A stretch of 64,000 nucleotides of DNA from Marinobacter sp. SS13-12 (GTDB lineage: Bacteria; Pseudomonadota; Gammaproteobacteria; Pseudomonadales; Oleiphilaceae): contig NZ_JASSUA010000001.1 of NCBI RefSeq assembly GCF_030227115.1, positions 2,728,001 to 2,792,000 on the forward strand. Reading direction: 5' to 3'. This document shows, piece by piece, positions 11,202-19,981 of the stretch (position 1 is its first letter; each line of letters starts with the position of its first letter). The translations under genes were made by a program, and so were the position numbers. The notes under the pieces were generated by a model. It had not been told where the DNA came from. It made no database searches and worked only from the letters and a program-made list of their open reading frames with translations.

Positions 11202-11627
11202 TCATTTCGCAGCCCGGTTGTTCTCAATCACCTCGAACAACCCCATACCAGCGATCATTGCCACCACGAAGACCAGGGCACCGGTTTTACCAGCTCCCAG
11301 CGCTACCAGTCCCGGTCCGGGACAGAAGCCGGCCAGCCCCCAGCCTGCGCCGAACAGCACGCTACCGACCACCAGCCGCTTGTCGAGACGGTCGGAGGTG
11401 GGCAAACGCATATCGAAGCCGAGAAAGGACAGTGTCCGCTTCTTTGCGACGGTAAAGGCCAACAGGCCTACAAGAATGGCGCCTGCCATCACAAAGGCCA
11501 GGGAAGGATCCCATTGCCCGGCAATATCGAGGAAACCGAGAACCTTTTCGGGATTGGCCATACCACTGACAAGCAGGCCCAGGCCAAACAGCAGGCCAGC
11601 ACCGAATGAAGCAAGATTGAATTTCAT
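11202..11627 (-). CDS. YeeE/YedE half transporter (PmpB-like, DUF6691)
   Basis: A 141-residue integral membrane protein with about four helices. The motif GWGLAGFCPGPGLVAL carries the cysteine typical of YeeE/YedE sulfur-compound (thiosulfate/sulfide) permeases. Paired with the next gene upstream it makes up one full transporter. The 3-base gap to pmpA indicates coupling. Related pairs belong to the BigR/persulfide regulon in other bacteria. Confidence 0.85.
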   Translation of the reverse strand: MKFNLASFGAGLLFGLGLLVSGMANPEKVLGFLDIAGQWDPSLAFVMAGAILVGLLAFTVAKKRTLSFLGFDMRLPTSDRLDKRLVVGSVLFGAGWGLAGFCPGPGLVALGAGKTGALVFVVAMIAGMGLFEVIENNRAAK

Positions 11628-11630
11628 GAA

Positions 11631-12071
11631 TCAGGCTCCTTGAATCAGGTGGCGGATGACATAGACGGTAATAAAGCCGGCTGCCATAAAGGTCAGAGTC
11701 GCAGCCAGCGAACGTACGGATAACCGGGACAGGCCACAAACGCCATGCCCGCTGGTACAGCCGGAGCCATAGCGTGTGCCGATGCCCACCAGCAGACCCG
11801 CCACGATAAGGGCCGGGTAACTCGCTTTGATCTCAATGGCTGGCAACTCCGCGGTCATCATCCACAGCAGGGGTGCGGCTAACATGCCGGCCAGGAAGGC
11901 GAGGCGCCAGAGCACATCACGCTTCTGCGGCGTCAGCAGACCACCAAGAATTCCGCTGATACCGGCAATTCGCCCATTCAGCAATATGAACGCGGTTGCC
12001 GACAAACCAATAATGATTCCGCCGGCCAATGCGGACCATGGGGTGAAATGTCCCCACGCGATTTCAATCAT
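11631..12071 (-). CDS. YeeE/YedE half transporter (PmpA-like)
   Basis: A 146-residue membrane protein with about four helices and the family motif GSGCTSGHGVCGLSR, in which the first cysteine lines the substrate path in related thiosulfate transporters. The start at 12071 is preferred because GAGG lies 9 bases upstream; an ATG at 12080 would abut the same GAGG. It is the first gene of an apparent unit pmpA-pmpB-blh-hemH. Confidence 0.85.
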   Translation of the reverse strand: MIEIAWGHFTPWSALAGGIIIGLSATAFILLNGRIAGISGILGGLLTPQKRDVLWRLAFLAGMLAAPLLWMMTAELPAIEIKASYPALIVAGLLVGIGTRYGSGCTSGHGVCGLSRLSVRSLAATLTFMAAGFITVYVIRHLIQGA

Positions 12072-12085
12072 GCAGTGCATCCTCG

Positions 12086-12113
12086 TAGAAGCAATAGAAT
12101 AGAAGCAATAGAA
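12086..12113. repeat. Tandem 14-bp direct repeat upstream of pmpA
   Basis: TAGAAGCAATAGAA occurs twice without a gap (12086-12099 and 12100-12113), 15 bases upstream of the pmpA start and next to AGATATATCT. It falls in the leader or promoter of the YeeE/YedE-blh unit and could be a regulator site or a slipped-strand duplication. Confidence 0.7.
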
Positions 12114-12160
12114 CTATAGATATATCTTAGGGTAATAACTATATAACGAATTTGAGGCAT

Positions 12161-12187
12161 AAAAAAGCCCGGCACTGGAGGCCGGGC
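12161..12187 (-). terminator. Orphan terminator-like hairpin
   Basis: On the minus strand GCCCGGC, a 7-base loop, GCCGGGC and then six T residues. This is a good intrinsic terminator shape. It does not follow a recognised minus-strand gene, and it lies upstream of pmpA, so it may end a small RNA or attenuate the pmpA transcript. Confidence 0.55.
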
Positions 12188-12477
12188 AGAGGCGTGCGAG
12201 TAGTATCCATGAAAGACTTCCAGACAAACCGGCATCAGCAGGGATACCGGTACAGTGAAGTATTGACCATATTTTGAACACTTCAAGCCTGCGAACGATT
12301 CGTTTGATCACATTTTTTCATATTGAAAGTGTGCTTATACTAAAGCCGCTGGTGGTGCGGGTTTCAGGGCAAGTGCCAAAAGGCCGTTGTGGAAGATTTC
12401 CGGTTGCTGACTGAAATTCGGGGCCTGCTGTAATACAATCAGTGGTAACAGAGCGTTTATATCCTCCGAGGTTTTGC

Positions 12478-12897
12478 ATGTCTGACGAAAACGAAAACAA
12501 GCCGGAAAACGACGAACAGCTGGCGGGTAAGATCAAGGGGTCTGCAAGGCAGATCTGGCTTGCCGGGCTGGGAGCCTACACCAAGGCAGAAGAGGATGCC
12601 GGCAAGTTTTTCGAGCGCCTGGTCCAGGAAGGCGAACAGCTGGAAAGCAAGACCCGCGGTGTTGTCGAGAAACACGTTCGGTCGGTGGAGGATCGCGTGG
12701 GTGATGTGCGGGACAGGGCCACAGGTACCTGGGACAGACTCGAGCACCTGTTTGACGAGCGGGTGTCCGGGGCGTTGCGCCGCCTGGGTATTCACCGCCG
12801 CGAGGACATAGACGCTCTGGAGCGCCGGATACAGGCGCTCGAAGCCGAACTTGTCCGGTTACGTGAACAAACCGAGGACCGTTCCGAGGAGGAATGA
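12478..12897 (+). CDS. Phasin (polyhydroxyalkanoate granule-associated protein, PhaI/PhaF-like)
   Basis: A 139-residue, highly charged, mostly helical protein. Residues 15-45 carry the phasin signature region (IKGSARQIWLAGLGAYTKAEEDAGKFF), followed by VxxxEQLESKTR and a C-terminal coiled coil. Such proteins coat PHA granules and help control their size and segregation. It lacks the alanine/lysine-rich DNA-binding tail of PhaF. The ATG at 12478 has GAGG 7 bases upstream. The convergent neighbour is a PhaD-like regulator, which supports a link to storage polymer, though no PHA synthase gene is in view. Confidence 0.85.
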   Translation: MSDENENKPENDEQLAGKIKGSARQIWLAGLGAYTKAEEDAGKFFERLVQEGEQLESKTRGVVEKHVRSVEDRVGDVRDRATGTWDRLEHLFDERVSGALRRLGIHRREDIDALERRIQALEAELVRLREQTEDRSEEE

Positions 12898-12934
12898 TCC
12901 GCCATCGCTGTTGCTGGAGCTCCGGGGTTCACGC

Positions 12935-13564
12935 TCAGAGATAATCCCGGCTCATCAGGTAGATCTGTTCCTTTTCCTCAGACCTCAGGTAGGGCAACAG
13001 CAAGTACATCATCTGGTAAACGCCGCGGCCGGGATCCATGGATTCGCGGTCTTCCAGGTGCGACAGGCTGTCGAAACTGCTCCAGTAACAGGCTGTCAGG
13101 GTCAGCTGGTCGCACAGGGCCTCCAGTTCTCCGTCGGTGATCTCCATGATGCCCTGGCGCCGAAAGCTCTCACAGATCGTCCTGAAACCGCTGGTTTTCT
13201 TCTTGAGTATGCGGCGGAAACGCGTCTGCAGCTGTTCGTACCGTGACAACACGTTCACCAGGTCCTGGTACAGGAAACGGTAGCGGGCGACGGTTTCAAA
13301 CAGCAGGTGCAGGAAGAAACTCTGTTGGTCCAGGCTGATATCGGCATCCGCAGGCACCGCCAACAGGTCGAGCATCTCGTGCTCGTAACTGGCAAATAAC
13401 TCCCCGACGATGTCGCCCTTGCTCTTGAAATGGTAATAGAGGTTGCCGGGGGATATATCCAGTTCGTCAGAAATCAGCAGGGTCGTGACGTTGGGTTCGC
13501 CGGTGCTGTTGAACAGCATCAGGCTGGCCTCCAGAATTCGGTCGCGGGTTTTGATTTTTTTCAT
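12935..13564 (-). CDS. TetR-family regulator, PhaD-like
   Basis: A 209-residue one-component regulator. The N-terminal helix-turn-helix (ILEASLMLFNSTGEPNVTT ... ISPGNLYYHFKSKGDIV) closely follows the pattern of PhaD of Pseudomonas, which controls phasin genes in response to a PHA-derived ligand. The C-terminal ligand domain is helical. The start at 13564 fits the family; the frame is open to 13639 into xthA. It follows xthA by 19 bases and converges on the phasin gene. Assignment to PhaD is by similarity of the DNA-binding part and by context. Confidence 0.8.
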   Translation of the reverse strand: MKKIKTRDRILEASLMLFNSTGEPNVTTLLISDELDISPGNLYYHFKSKGDIVGELFASYEHEMLDLLAVPADADISLDQQSFFLHLLFETVARYRFLYQDLVNVLSRYEQLQTRFRRILKKKTSGFRTICESFRRQGIMEITDGELEALCDQLTLTACYWSSFDSLSHLEDRESMDPGRGVYQMMYLLLPYLRSEEKEQIYLMSRDYL

Positions 13565-13583
13565 GGCGCGGCCTGGAAGGGGG

Positions 13584-14396
13584 TCAGATGTCGAAGCTGG
13601 CCCACACCGGACAATGGTCCGAGGGCCGCTCCATGGCACGAATGTCGTAGCTTACCCCGGCTTCCTTCGCCTTTGGCAGCAGGCTGTCACTGGCCATGAC
13701 CAGATCAATCCTCAGCCCCCGGCGCGGGTCCCGTTCAAACCCTTTGCTGCGATAATCGAACCAGCTGAAGGTGTCTGATTCCTCCGGGTGCAGATGCCGG
13801 AACACATCGGTAAAGCCACGGCTTTCCACCTGTCCCAGCCATTCCCGCTCTTCCGGAAGGAAGCTGCATTTCCCTGTACGTAGCCAGCGCCTGGCGTTGT
13901 CGGCACCGATGCCAATATCCAGGTCGGTGGGGGAAATATTCATGTCGCCCATGAGCACAATCTCGTTGCCGGTCGCCTTGAGTTCGTCCAGGTAGCGCAT
14001 CAGGTCGGCGTAGAACTTCTCTTTGGCCGGGAACTTCACCGGGTGATCCCGGCTTTCACCCTGGGGGAAGTAGCCGTTAACCACTGTCAGCTTATGGCCG
14101 TCTACGGTGAAGTGGCCGGTAATCAGCCGCCGCTGGGAATCCTCGCCATCCCACGGGTAGCCTTTCTGAACACTGTCTGGTTCCTGACGCGAAAGCAGGG
14201 CAACGCCGTAATGGGTTTTCTGACCATGAAAGTGAACGTGGTAGCCCAGGTTCCGGATAGCCTCCACCGGAAAATCTTCGTCAGTCACCTTGGTTTCCTG
14301 CAGGCCGATGACATCCGGGTTGAGATCCCTTATGACGGCCTCAAGCTGGTGCAGTCGGGTGCGAATACTGTTGACGTTGAAGGAGACAAACATCAT
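13584..14396 (-). CDS. xthA: Exodeoxyribonuclease III
   Basis: An AP endonuclease and 3'-5' exonuclease of base excision repair. The 270 residues show the Mg-dependent endonuclease fold: [18 protein letters not shown] with the metal-binding Glu, [31 protein letters not shown] and the C-terminal [12 protein letters not shown] with the catalytic Asp-His. Length equals that of E. coli ExoIII. It begins MMFVSFN, so either of two adjacent ATGs may start it. It is upstream of the TetR gene in the same orientation. Confidence 0.95.
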   Translation of the reverse strand: MMFVSFNVNSIRTRLHQLEAVIRDLNPDVIGLQETKVTDEDFPVEAIRNLGYHVHFHGQKTHYGVALLSRQEPDSVQKGYPWDGEDSQRRLITGHFTVDGHKLTVVNGYFPQGESRDHPVKFPAKEKFYADLMRYLDELKATGNEIVLMGDMNISPTDLDIGIGADNARRWLRTGKCSFLPEEREWLGQVESRGFTDVFRHLHPEESDTFSWFDYRSKGFERDPRRGLRIDLVMASDSLLPKAKEAGVSYDIRAMERPSDHCPVWASFDI

Positions 14397-14484
14397 CTGT
14401 GAAGGCTCTCTGTTGTAGCTGTGGCGGAAAACAGAAAGTCTATCATAACAGGCAGGGGTGTCTGCGTTGGCTGTGAGGACGGAT

Positions 14485-15219
14485 TCAGCGGGTCAGTTCA
14501 CAATCCGGGGTGGTTTCCACGGTATAGCGGATATGGGCGGTGTAATTGGTGTCCCTGTCCTTGCGGATATTGGTCAGCCCTATGTAGTCCGTCAGCATGC
14601 CTTCTTCGTTGTAGCCCAGCAGAATCGGGTCCACCAGGAAACCGAGAATGACACCGGACGGCTTTATCCGCACCGTATACGCGGCATCAATCCGGTTGTC
14701 GCCTGCGGGCTCCAGAACAAACCCGTAGGCCTTGCCGCGGGTAGGCGCCAGGAAATCGAATTTCACACTGTCGCCGGACGTGACAGCCGCCCAGTTCTGT
14801 CGGACCAGCTGATCAAAGCCCGCATCCGCCACCAGGGTGTCGGTAACCTCTACCGAGAAGCTCTCCCTGTCCCCGTCTGGCGTGCGCCATTCGATCTTCA
14901 GTTCATCATCGTTCCGGTTGGTGATGTCCATGGCTTCGCTGAATTCCGGCTGCCGAAAGTCAACGGTGGGGCGCAATTGCGACTCATCGTAGGAAAGTGT
15001 CTTGTTGGCGAATTCATCGCCGCCGGCGCGAACGTAAGTAACGGTTTGAGTAGCGGGGTAGAACAGGCCGTCTGAACACTCGCCTTCCACAAGATGGCGC
15101 TCTTCATAGATTACCTTGTCATCGTTTATCGCCGTGGCTTCACCAGTGAAGCGTACTTCCGCCGCCATGGTGGTGAGCACCGGCAGGGAGAAAGCGAAAA
15201 ACACCACCATTCGTTTCAT
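14485..15219 (-). CDS. Periplasmic protein of unknown function in the lipid-modification operon
   Basis: A 244-residue protein with a signal peptide (about residues 1-19, cleavage after TMA). The mature part is soluble and rich in beta-strand-like stretches ([21 protein letters not shown]). I do not recognise the family. Its ATG overlaps the stop of the DUF2878 gene, so it is the last member of the coupled operon. In related clusters elsewhere this place is often taken by a DUF3833 lipoprotein, which this protein does not resemble. Confidence 0.7.
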   Translation of the reverse strand: MKRMVVFFAFSLPVLTTMAAEVRFTGEATAINDDKVIYEERHLVEGECSDGLFYPATQTVTYVRAGGDEFANKTLSYDESQLRPTVDFRQPEFSEAMDITNRNDDELKIEWRTPDGDRESFSVEVTDTLVADAGFDQLVRQNWAAVTSGDSVKFDFLAPTRGKAYGFVLEPAGDNRIDAAYTVRIKPSGVILGFLVDPILLGYNEEGMLTDYIGLTNIRKDRDTNYTAHIRYTVETTPDCELTR

Positions 15220-15737
15220 CGGGCCAGCTCCGGGTAGAGGAATTTACGCAGGTAAAGCAGGGCCGGAAACACCACCAGCCAGCCGGCGGCCAGTGCCAGC
15301 AGTGACACGGTCAGATCGGGAAGTTCGACCGCCCCCAGTTGGCTCGCGGACCAGTAGGCGAATGGACCTGCAATCGGTGCACACACAAATGGCAGCCAGA
15401 CCCTGCTGCTGATCCAGGACAGGGAGTGGGAGAGGGTGGTCATGAATATGGCCCAGATACCCACCAGCCATACCGGCGTGAGTTCAACACTGCCGGTACC
15501 GTCATCGAGGATACCGGTCTGGAACCAGATGCCATCAAGCACGCCGCCAAGGACGGCGCCGGCGCCAATAAATTGCAATTCGGCGAGGCGGTGCCTGCTG
15601 ATAAAGGCAAGATGAAAGGCTACCAGCAGCACCACGAAGCCTGCGGCCGGAAGGCCCGGGTAAAGAACGCAAATGAACCAACCCGCCTGGAACAGAACGA
15701 AATTGATGGTGTTACGGACGATATCTGACTGGATCAT
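15216..15737 (-). CDS. DUF2878 membrane protein
   Basis: A 173-residue integral membrane protein with about six hydrophobic segments, typical of DUF2878 (for example LFQAGWFICVLYPG and GVLDGIWFQTGIL). The function is unknown, but the family repeatedly lies next to Cfa-type methyltransferases, DUF1365 and FAD oxidoreductases. The start overlaps the cfa stop and its own stop overlaps the next start, so translation is coupled on both sides. Confidence 0.85.
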   Translation of the reverse strand: MIQSDIVRNTINFVLFQAGWFICVLYPGLPAAGFVVLLVAFHLAFISRHRLAELQFIGAGAVLGGVLDGIWFQTGILDDGTGSVELTPVWLVGIWAIFMTTLSHSLSWISSRVWLPFVCAPIAGPFAYWSASQLGAVELPDLTVSLLALAAGWLVVFPALLYLRKFLYPELAR

Positions 15738-17005
15738 ACGCTGAGGATATTCGCGCGTTTGTTGCCCGGCTTGGCGAACACTATTTGCGACACGCCAATG
15801 GCCCGTTCGCTGAATCCGGCCTCGCAGTAGGCAAAGTAAAAATGCCAGAGCCTGCGAAAGGCTTCATCGTATCCCTGGCCCTCAAGCTTTTCGCGGTTTG
15901 CCATGAACCGTTCGCACCAGTCGTGCAGGGTACGGGCGTAGTGAAACCCGATATCCTCAGCATGGGTCATCACCAGATCGGATCCGCTACGAACAGAGCC
16001 CAGAATGGCACCGAACGAGGGGATGAAACTGCCCGGGAAGATGAACCGCTGAATGAAGTCGACACTTTTCAGTGCCCGTCGGTAGCGCTGCTCGGGCATA
16101 GTGATGGCCTGGACCAGTGCCAGTCCCTCGGGTTTCAGCAACCGGCTGATCTGGGAAAAATAGCTGTCCAGGAACTGTGGGCCGACCGCTTCGATCATCT
16201 CGATGGACACCAGCTTGTCGAACTGGCCCTCCAGGTCCCGGTAGTCATCAAACAGCAGGGTGATTCTGTCCTCGAGGCCCTCGGCCTTCACCTTTTCTCG
16301 CGTCAGCTCAAGCTGTTCGGACGAAATCGTGGTGGTGGTCACATGGCAGCCGTAATGCCTGGCAGCGTGTACCGCAAAGCCGCCCCAGCCGGTACCGATT
16401 TCCATCACATGATCACCGGGTTGAAGGGCAAGCTTGCGGCAGATGGTATCGAGTTTGTGTACGGCCGCCTCCTCCAGGGTCGCTTCAGGGCGCGGGTAGA
16501 TAGCCGCCGAGTACATCATGGTGGGGTCGAGAAAGGTTTCAAACAGGTCGTTGCCCAGGTCGTAGTGGGCACTGATGTTCTTGCGGGAACCCTCTCTGGT
16601 GTTCCGGTTCAGCCAGTGCAAGCCTTTTAGCGCCGGCTTGGTGATCCAGCTGAATCTGTCCTCAAATTCGTTCATGCGGTCCACGTTGCGGGTGAAGAAA
16701 CGCAACAGGGCCACCAGGTCCGGTGTTGACCAGTCTCCGGCCACATAGGATTCTGCTGCACCAATACTGCCGCCGGTAAGCAGGTCCTTCCAGGTACTGC
16801 TGTCATGGATAACCAGTTCGGCTGGCGCAAAGCGGATGTCGCCATTGCCGAAACTCAGAGTCTGCTGGCCGGCCTCACGAATGGTCAGGGCGCCGTCTTC
16901 CAGCAGTGACAATTGCTGGCAGACCAGGTGCCGTGCCACACGGCTGGTCAGGGGGGCATGCCTTCCGGCGCCTGTGGATTCAAATGAGGTGTTCAGGTTC
17001 TCCAT
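15734..17005 (-). CDS. Cyclopropane-fatty-acid synthase family SAM methyltransferase
   Basis: Methylates double bonds of phospholipid acyl chains using SAM, at the inner membrane face. The 423-residue protein has the N-terminal lipid-binding domain (about 1-120) and a Rossmann methyltransferase domain with SAM motif VMEIGTGWGGFAVHAA, the preceding active-site region NISAHYDLGNDLFETFLD, and MYSAAIYP. Within this type of cluster the product may be a methylated or furan fatty acid rather than a cyclopropane. The N-terminus overlaps DUF1365 by 13 bases. Confidence 0.9.
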   Translation of the reverse strand: MENLNTSFESTGAGRHAPLTSRVARHLVCQQLSLLEDGALTIREAGQQTLSFGNGDIRFAPAELVIHDSSTWKDLLTGGSIGAAESYVAGDWSTPDLVALLRFFTRNVDRMNEFEDRFSWITKPALKGLHWLNRNTREGSRKNISAHYDLGNDLFETFLDPTMMYSAAIYPRPEATLEEAAVHKLDTICRKLALQPGDHVMEIGTGWGGFAVHAARHYGCHVTTTTISSEQLELTREKVKAEGLEDRITLLFDDYRDLEGQFDKLVSIEMIEAVGPQFLDSYFSQISRLLKPEGLALVQAITMPEQRYRRALKSVDFIQRFIFPGSFIPSFGAILGSVRSGSDLVMTHAEDIGFHYARTLHDWCERFMANREKLEGQGYDEAFRRLWHFYFAYCEAGFSERAIGVSQIVFAKPGNKRANILSV

Positions 17006-17916
17006 GAGCTTACCTTTCCGGTTGTCTTTGTTCGGTCGGTGGCCCTGGTAACATCAAGGCCTGAATCGGTGCTTCCGAGCCTGTGGGCAGGGTCGCTTTC
17101 CGGAAGCTTGTCCGGGTGGGTGAAAAAGGGCACGCCCTTGAGTTTCAGCTTCAGTGCGTGCCAGTAAATTCCACCCACCACCTTCAGCGCTTCGACGGGA
17201 AACTGCCTGAGGCTTCTGTGAAGTTGTTTACGATCCAGGGGGGTGCGTCGGACCACCAGAGTGGCATCAAAATGTTTACGGTCGTCCTGAAATACATTCA
17301 TGTGAATGCGCACTTCAGGGCCCCGGAAACTGAAGGTCCATTGGTAATGCTGGTCCATGGGGTTGAACGGAGATACATGGAAACGTTTGCCGAACCCGAA
17401 ACGCTCCGTGCGCCAGCCGGCACTGGTAGGGTCCGCCCCGGTGCTTTCCAGGCAGTACATGTGGCGGTCCTTCCAGGGGGTGTTGGTAATCTGGGCCAGA
17501 ATTACCCTTGGTACTGCGCCATTGTCAGGCCTGTCACCGGCGTTGTAGCAGAAGTAGAAGCTGACCGGGTTAAACACGTAACCGAAATAGCGGGGGTGGG
17601 TAATCAGCTCTACCGGGCCGTCCGGTTTCCAGCCTGTCGCGCTCTGCACCTGATTCGTCACGGCCTGCAACAGGTTGTCTTTCTCGGGCTGGAAGTAGTC
17701 CTGCCGCCGAAGCGAAAGCCAGTTGAACTTCTCCAGCGAAAACAGACGGCTTATGTCAGTCACTGAGTGCCACTCCCGCAGATCCAGTGCCAGCATGCCG
17801 GTGCTGTAACTGAACTCATGGCGCACAGGCGTCATGCGTCGATGGCGGATGGTGCCTTCCAGCCACTGGCTGTGAAGGCGATCGCCGATCAATGTGTCTT
17901 GCACGGCAGCGTTCAT
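16993..17916 (-). CDS. DUF1365 family protein
   Basis: A 307-residue soluble protein with the DUF1365 signatures RHEFSYSTGMLALDL near the N-terminus and HPRYFGYVFNPVSFYFCY in the middle, and a C-terminal TWHALKLKLKG-like segment. The family is of unknown activity but almost always partners a Cfa-type methyltransferase and an FAD oxidoreductase, as here. It begins 2 bases after the oxidoreductase stop. The ATG at 17916 is chosen because the longer frame to 17964 would overlap the previous gene. Confidence 0.9.
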   Translation of the reverse strand: MNAAVQDTLIGDRLHSQWLEGTIRHRRMTPVRHEFSYSTGMLALDLREWHSVTDISRLFSLEKFNWLSLRRQDYFQPEKDNLLQAVTNQVQSATGWKPDGPVELITHPRYFGYVFNPVSFYFCYNAGDRPDNGAVPRVILAQITNTPWKDRHMYCLESTGADPTSAGWRTERFGFGKRFHVSPFNPMDQHYQWTFSFRGPEVRIHMNVFQDDRKHFDATLVVRRTPLDRKQLHRSLRQFPVEALKVVGGIYWHALKLKLKGVPFFTHPDKLPESDPAHRLGSTDSGLDVTRATDRTKTTGKVSSWRT

Positions 17917-17918
17917 GG

Positions 17919-19184
17919 CTACAACTCCACACCCAGCGCGCTGGTGACACGCAATGCGCTGCACACGCCATCTTCATGAAAGCCGTTGAACCAGTAGGCG
18001 CCGCAGAAATGGCTGCGATTGAGGCCGCCGATTTCGTCATAACGCTTCTGGGCGGCAACGGCTTCCAGGGTAAACACCGGATGGGCGTAGTCGAACCGTT
18101 TGATAATGCGATCCGGAGCAATATCAGCGCTGCGGTTGAGGGTGACGCAGAAGGTTTCCGGGGCATGGTGAAAGTTCTGCAGCACATTCATGTTGTAAGT
18201 AACGGAAACCGGCTCGGTACTGTGTTGGGGAATAAAGTAGTTCCAGGCTGCCCAGGCGCGCCGGTTCGAGGGAAGTACCGTGCTGTCAGTATGAAGCACC
18301 ACGTCATTGCTCTGGTAGGTAATGGCTCCCAGGATTTCCATTTCCCTGGCGGTGGGGTCCTTGATCATTTTCAGCGCCTGGTCGCTGTGACAGGCAAACA
18401 CTACCTGGTCAAATTCCTGTTGCTCATCGTTCACGGTTACCAGCACCTTATCCTGCTGACGTAACACAGCGGTCACCGGGCTGTTCAGGTGGGTGTGGTT
18501 TTCAAGCCGGACCATCATGGCTTCGACATAGCGGGCAGAACCGCCGGAAATAACCCGCCATGTGGGCCGGTCGTCTACTGACAGCATGCCGTGATTGTTG
18601 AAAAACTGCAGGAAGAAGCGGATCGGGAACTGTTCCAGCACAATTTCCGGTGCTGACCAGATAGCGGCGCCCATGGGAACGATGTAGTACTTGCGGAAAT
18701 ACCGGGAGTAGCCGTTACGGTTGAGGTATTCCCCAAGGCTTTCTTCGTCCCCGATATTGCCTTCTGCCAGGTCTGCGCGGGACTCCCTGTTGAATCTCAG
18801 AATCTCCCGGATCATACGGAGGAATGGCAGATTCAGCAGGTTGCCGCGCTGCGCAAACAGCGTGTTCAGGCTGGTGCCGTTGTATTGGAGGCCAGACGAG
18901 TGACAGTCAACACTGAAGCTCATGTCGCTGACTTCGGACTCAACCCCCAGCCGATCCATCAGCCTGATAAAATTGGGGTAGGTCCAGTCATTGAAGACAA
19001 TAAAGCCGGTGTTGACCGGCCATTCGCGTCCGCCGGCCGTCACCGATTCTGTGTTGGTATGACCGCCAGCGTAGTCTCCGGCCTCAAACAGTTCTACATG
19101 GTACTTTTCCGATAGCAGCCAGGCTGTGGTCAACCCCGATACACCAGCGCCAATAACGGCAATACGTTGACGTTCGTTACTCAT
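17919..19184 (-). CDS. FAD-dependent amine oxidase-like oxidoreductase
   Basis: A 421-residue flavoprotein of the NAD(P)-binding/amine oxidase superfamily. The dinucleotide motif IAVIGAGVSGLTTAWLL begins at residue 8, followed by FEAGDYAGGHTNT, and the C-terminal region is typical of the superfamily. In this gene set it is expected to oxidise or desaturate a methylated acyl chain; that is inference. It overlaps the SDR stop by ATGA and precedes DUF1365. Confidence 0.9.
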   Translation of the reverse strand: MSNERQRIAVIGAGVSGLTTAWLLSEKYHVELFEAGDYAGGHTNTESVTAGGREWPVNTGFIVFNDWTYPNFIRLMDRLGVESEVSDMSFSVDCHSSGLQYNGTSLNTLFAQRGNLLNLPFLRMIREILRFNRESRADLAEGNIGDEESLGEYLNRNGYSRYFRKYYIVPMGAAIWSAPEIVLEQFPIRFFLQFFNNHGMLSVDDRPTWRVISGGSARYVEAMMVRLENHTHLNSPVTAVLRQQDKVLVTVNDEQQEFDQVVFACHSDQALKMIKDPTAREMEILGAITYQSNDVVLHTDSTVLPSNRRAWAAWNYFIPQHSTEPVSVTYNMNVLQNFHHAPETFCVTLNRSADIAPDRIIKRFDYAHPVFTLEAVAAQKRYDEIGGLNRSHFCGAYWFNGFHEDGVCSALRVTSALGVEL

Positions 19185-19981
19185 TCATTGGATTCCTGTT
19201 CTTTCCTGCTTTGCCGACTCATGCTGGCTGCCATTCGGTCAATCAGGCCCTGGGGCAGGGCACCGAGGAGCTTCAATGTCCATGTAAAACGTTTGGGAAA
19301 TGCGATCTCCGTTTTTCCCTTGCGCAGCCCGTTTACAATCCGTGTTGCTGCATCTTGCGCAGATACCAGGAAGGGCATGGGAAAATCATTGCGATCGGTC
19401 AGGGGCGTTTTCACAAAGCCCGGGGAAACCACCACAACATCGATGCCTTCGGAGGCCAGGTCCGCCCGCAAGGCGTGGGCAAAATACGTCAGTGCCGCCT
19501 TGGACGCGCCGTAACCTTCCGCCCGCCCGAACGGAAACCACCAGGCCGAGGAACTGACAATCACCAGGGTGGCCGGACGTCCCTGTTGCACCGTGCGGCG
19601 AAGTGCGGGCAGGGCGATATCCAGGCAGCGGGCGGTACCCACCACATTGGTGGTCACGTTGTGGTCGATGATGCTGCTGTCGTATTCCGCAATTTCCAGG
19701 TACTCACAGGTGCCAGCATTCAGAATGGCCATGTCCAGGCTGCCGAACGTTTCCAGGTCAGCGCTGATTGACTGAAGCGCTTCCCGGTCCGTGGTGTCGG
19801 CCATGGCGGACTTCATCCGTTCCGGTGCCAGGGCGCACAGTTGGTCAAGTGCTTCCCGCCTGCGACCGGTGATGATCAATCGATGGCCCTGTTGGACAAG
19901 TTCCCTGGTAACCGCCTCTCCGATACCGGAACTGGCCCCGGTGATCCAGATACTGGATGGTGAATCAAGCCGTTGACTCAT
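19181..19981 (-). CDS. Short-chain dehydrogenase/reductase
   Basis: A 266-residue classical SDR. It has the NAD(P) motif ITGASSGIGEAV at residue 13, the structural NAG motif (AILNAGTCEYL), the catalytic serine (VIVSSSAWWF) and YGASK. The C-terminus has a membrane-facing basic segment. The exact substrate is unknown; in this operon an acyl or aldehyde intermediate is plausible. It is coupled by 4-base overlaps to the genes on both sides. Confidence 0.9.
   Translation of the reverse strand: MSQRLDSPSSIWITGASSGIGEAVTRELVQQGHRLIITGRRREALDQLCALAPERMKSAMADTTDREALQSISADLETFGSLDMAILNAGTCEYLEIAEYDSSIIDHNVTTNVVGTARCLDIALPALRRTVQQGRPATLVIVSSSAWWFPFGRAEGYGASKAALTYFAHALRADLASEGIDVVVVSPGFVKTPLTDRNDFPMPFLVSAQDAATRIVNGLRKGKTEIAFPKRFTWTLKLLGALPQGLIDRMAASMSRQSRKEQESNE

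Larger units (their letters stand above)
12072..12477. other. Intergenic control region between pmpA and the phasin gene
   Basis: About 400 bases without a convincing gene, between divergent genes. Next to pmpA it is AT-rich, with a tandem repeat (12086-12113) and a small palindrome AGATATATCT (12118-12127) that could be operator DNA. A minus-strand terminator-like hairpin lies at 12161-12187 with no clear gene upstream of it. Short open frames on the minus strand run through that hairpin and are not believable. The right part should hold the phasin promoter; I see no good match. Confidence 0.5.
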
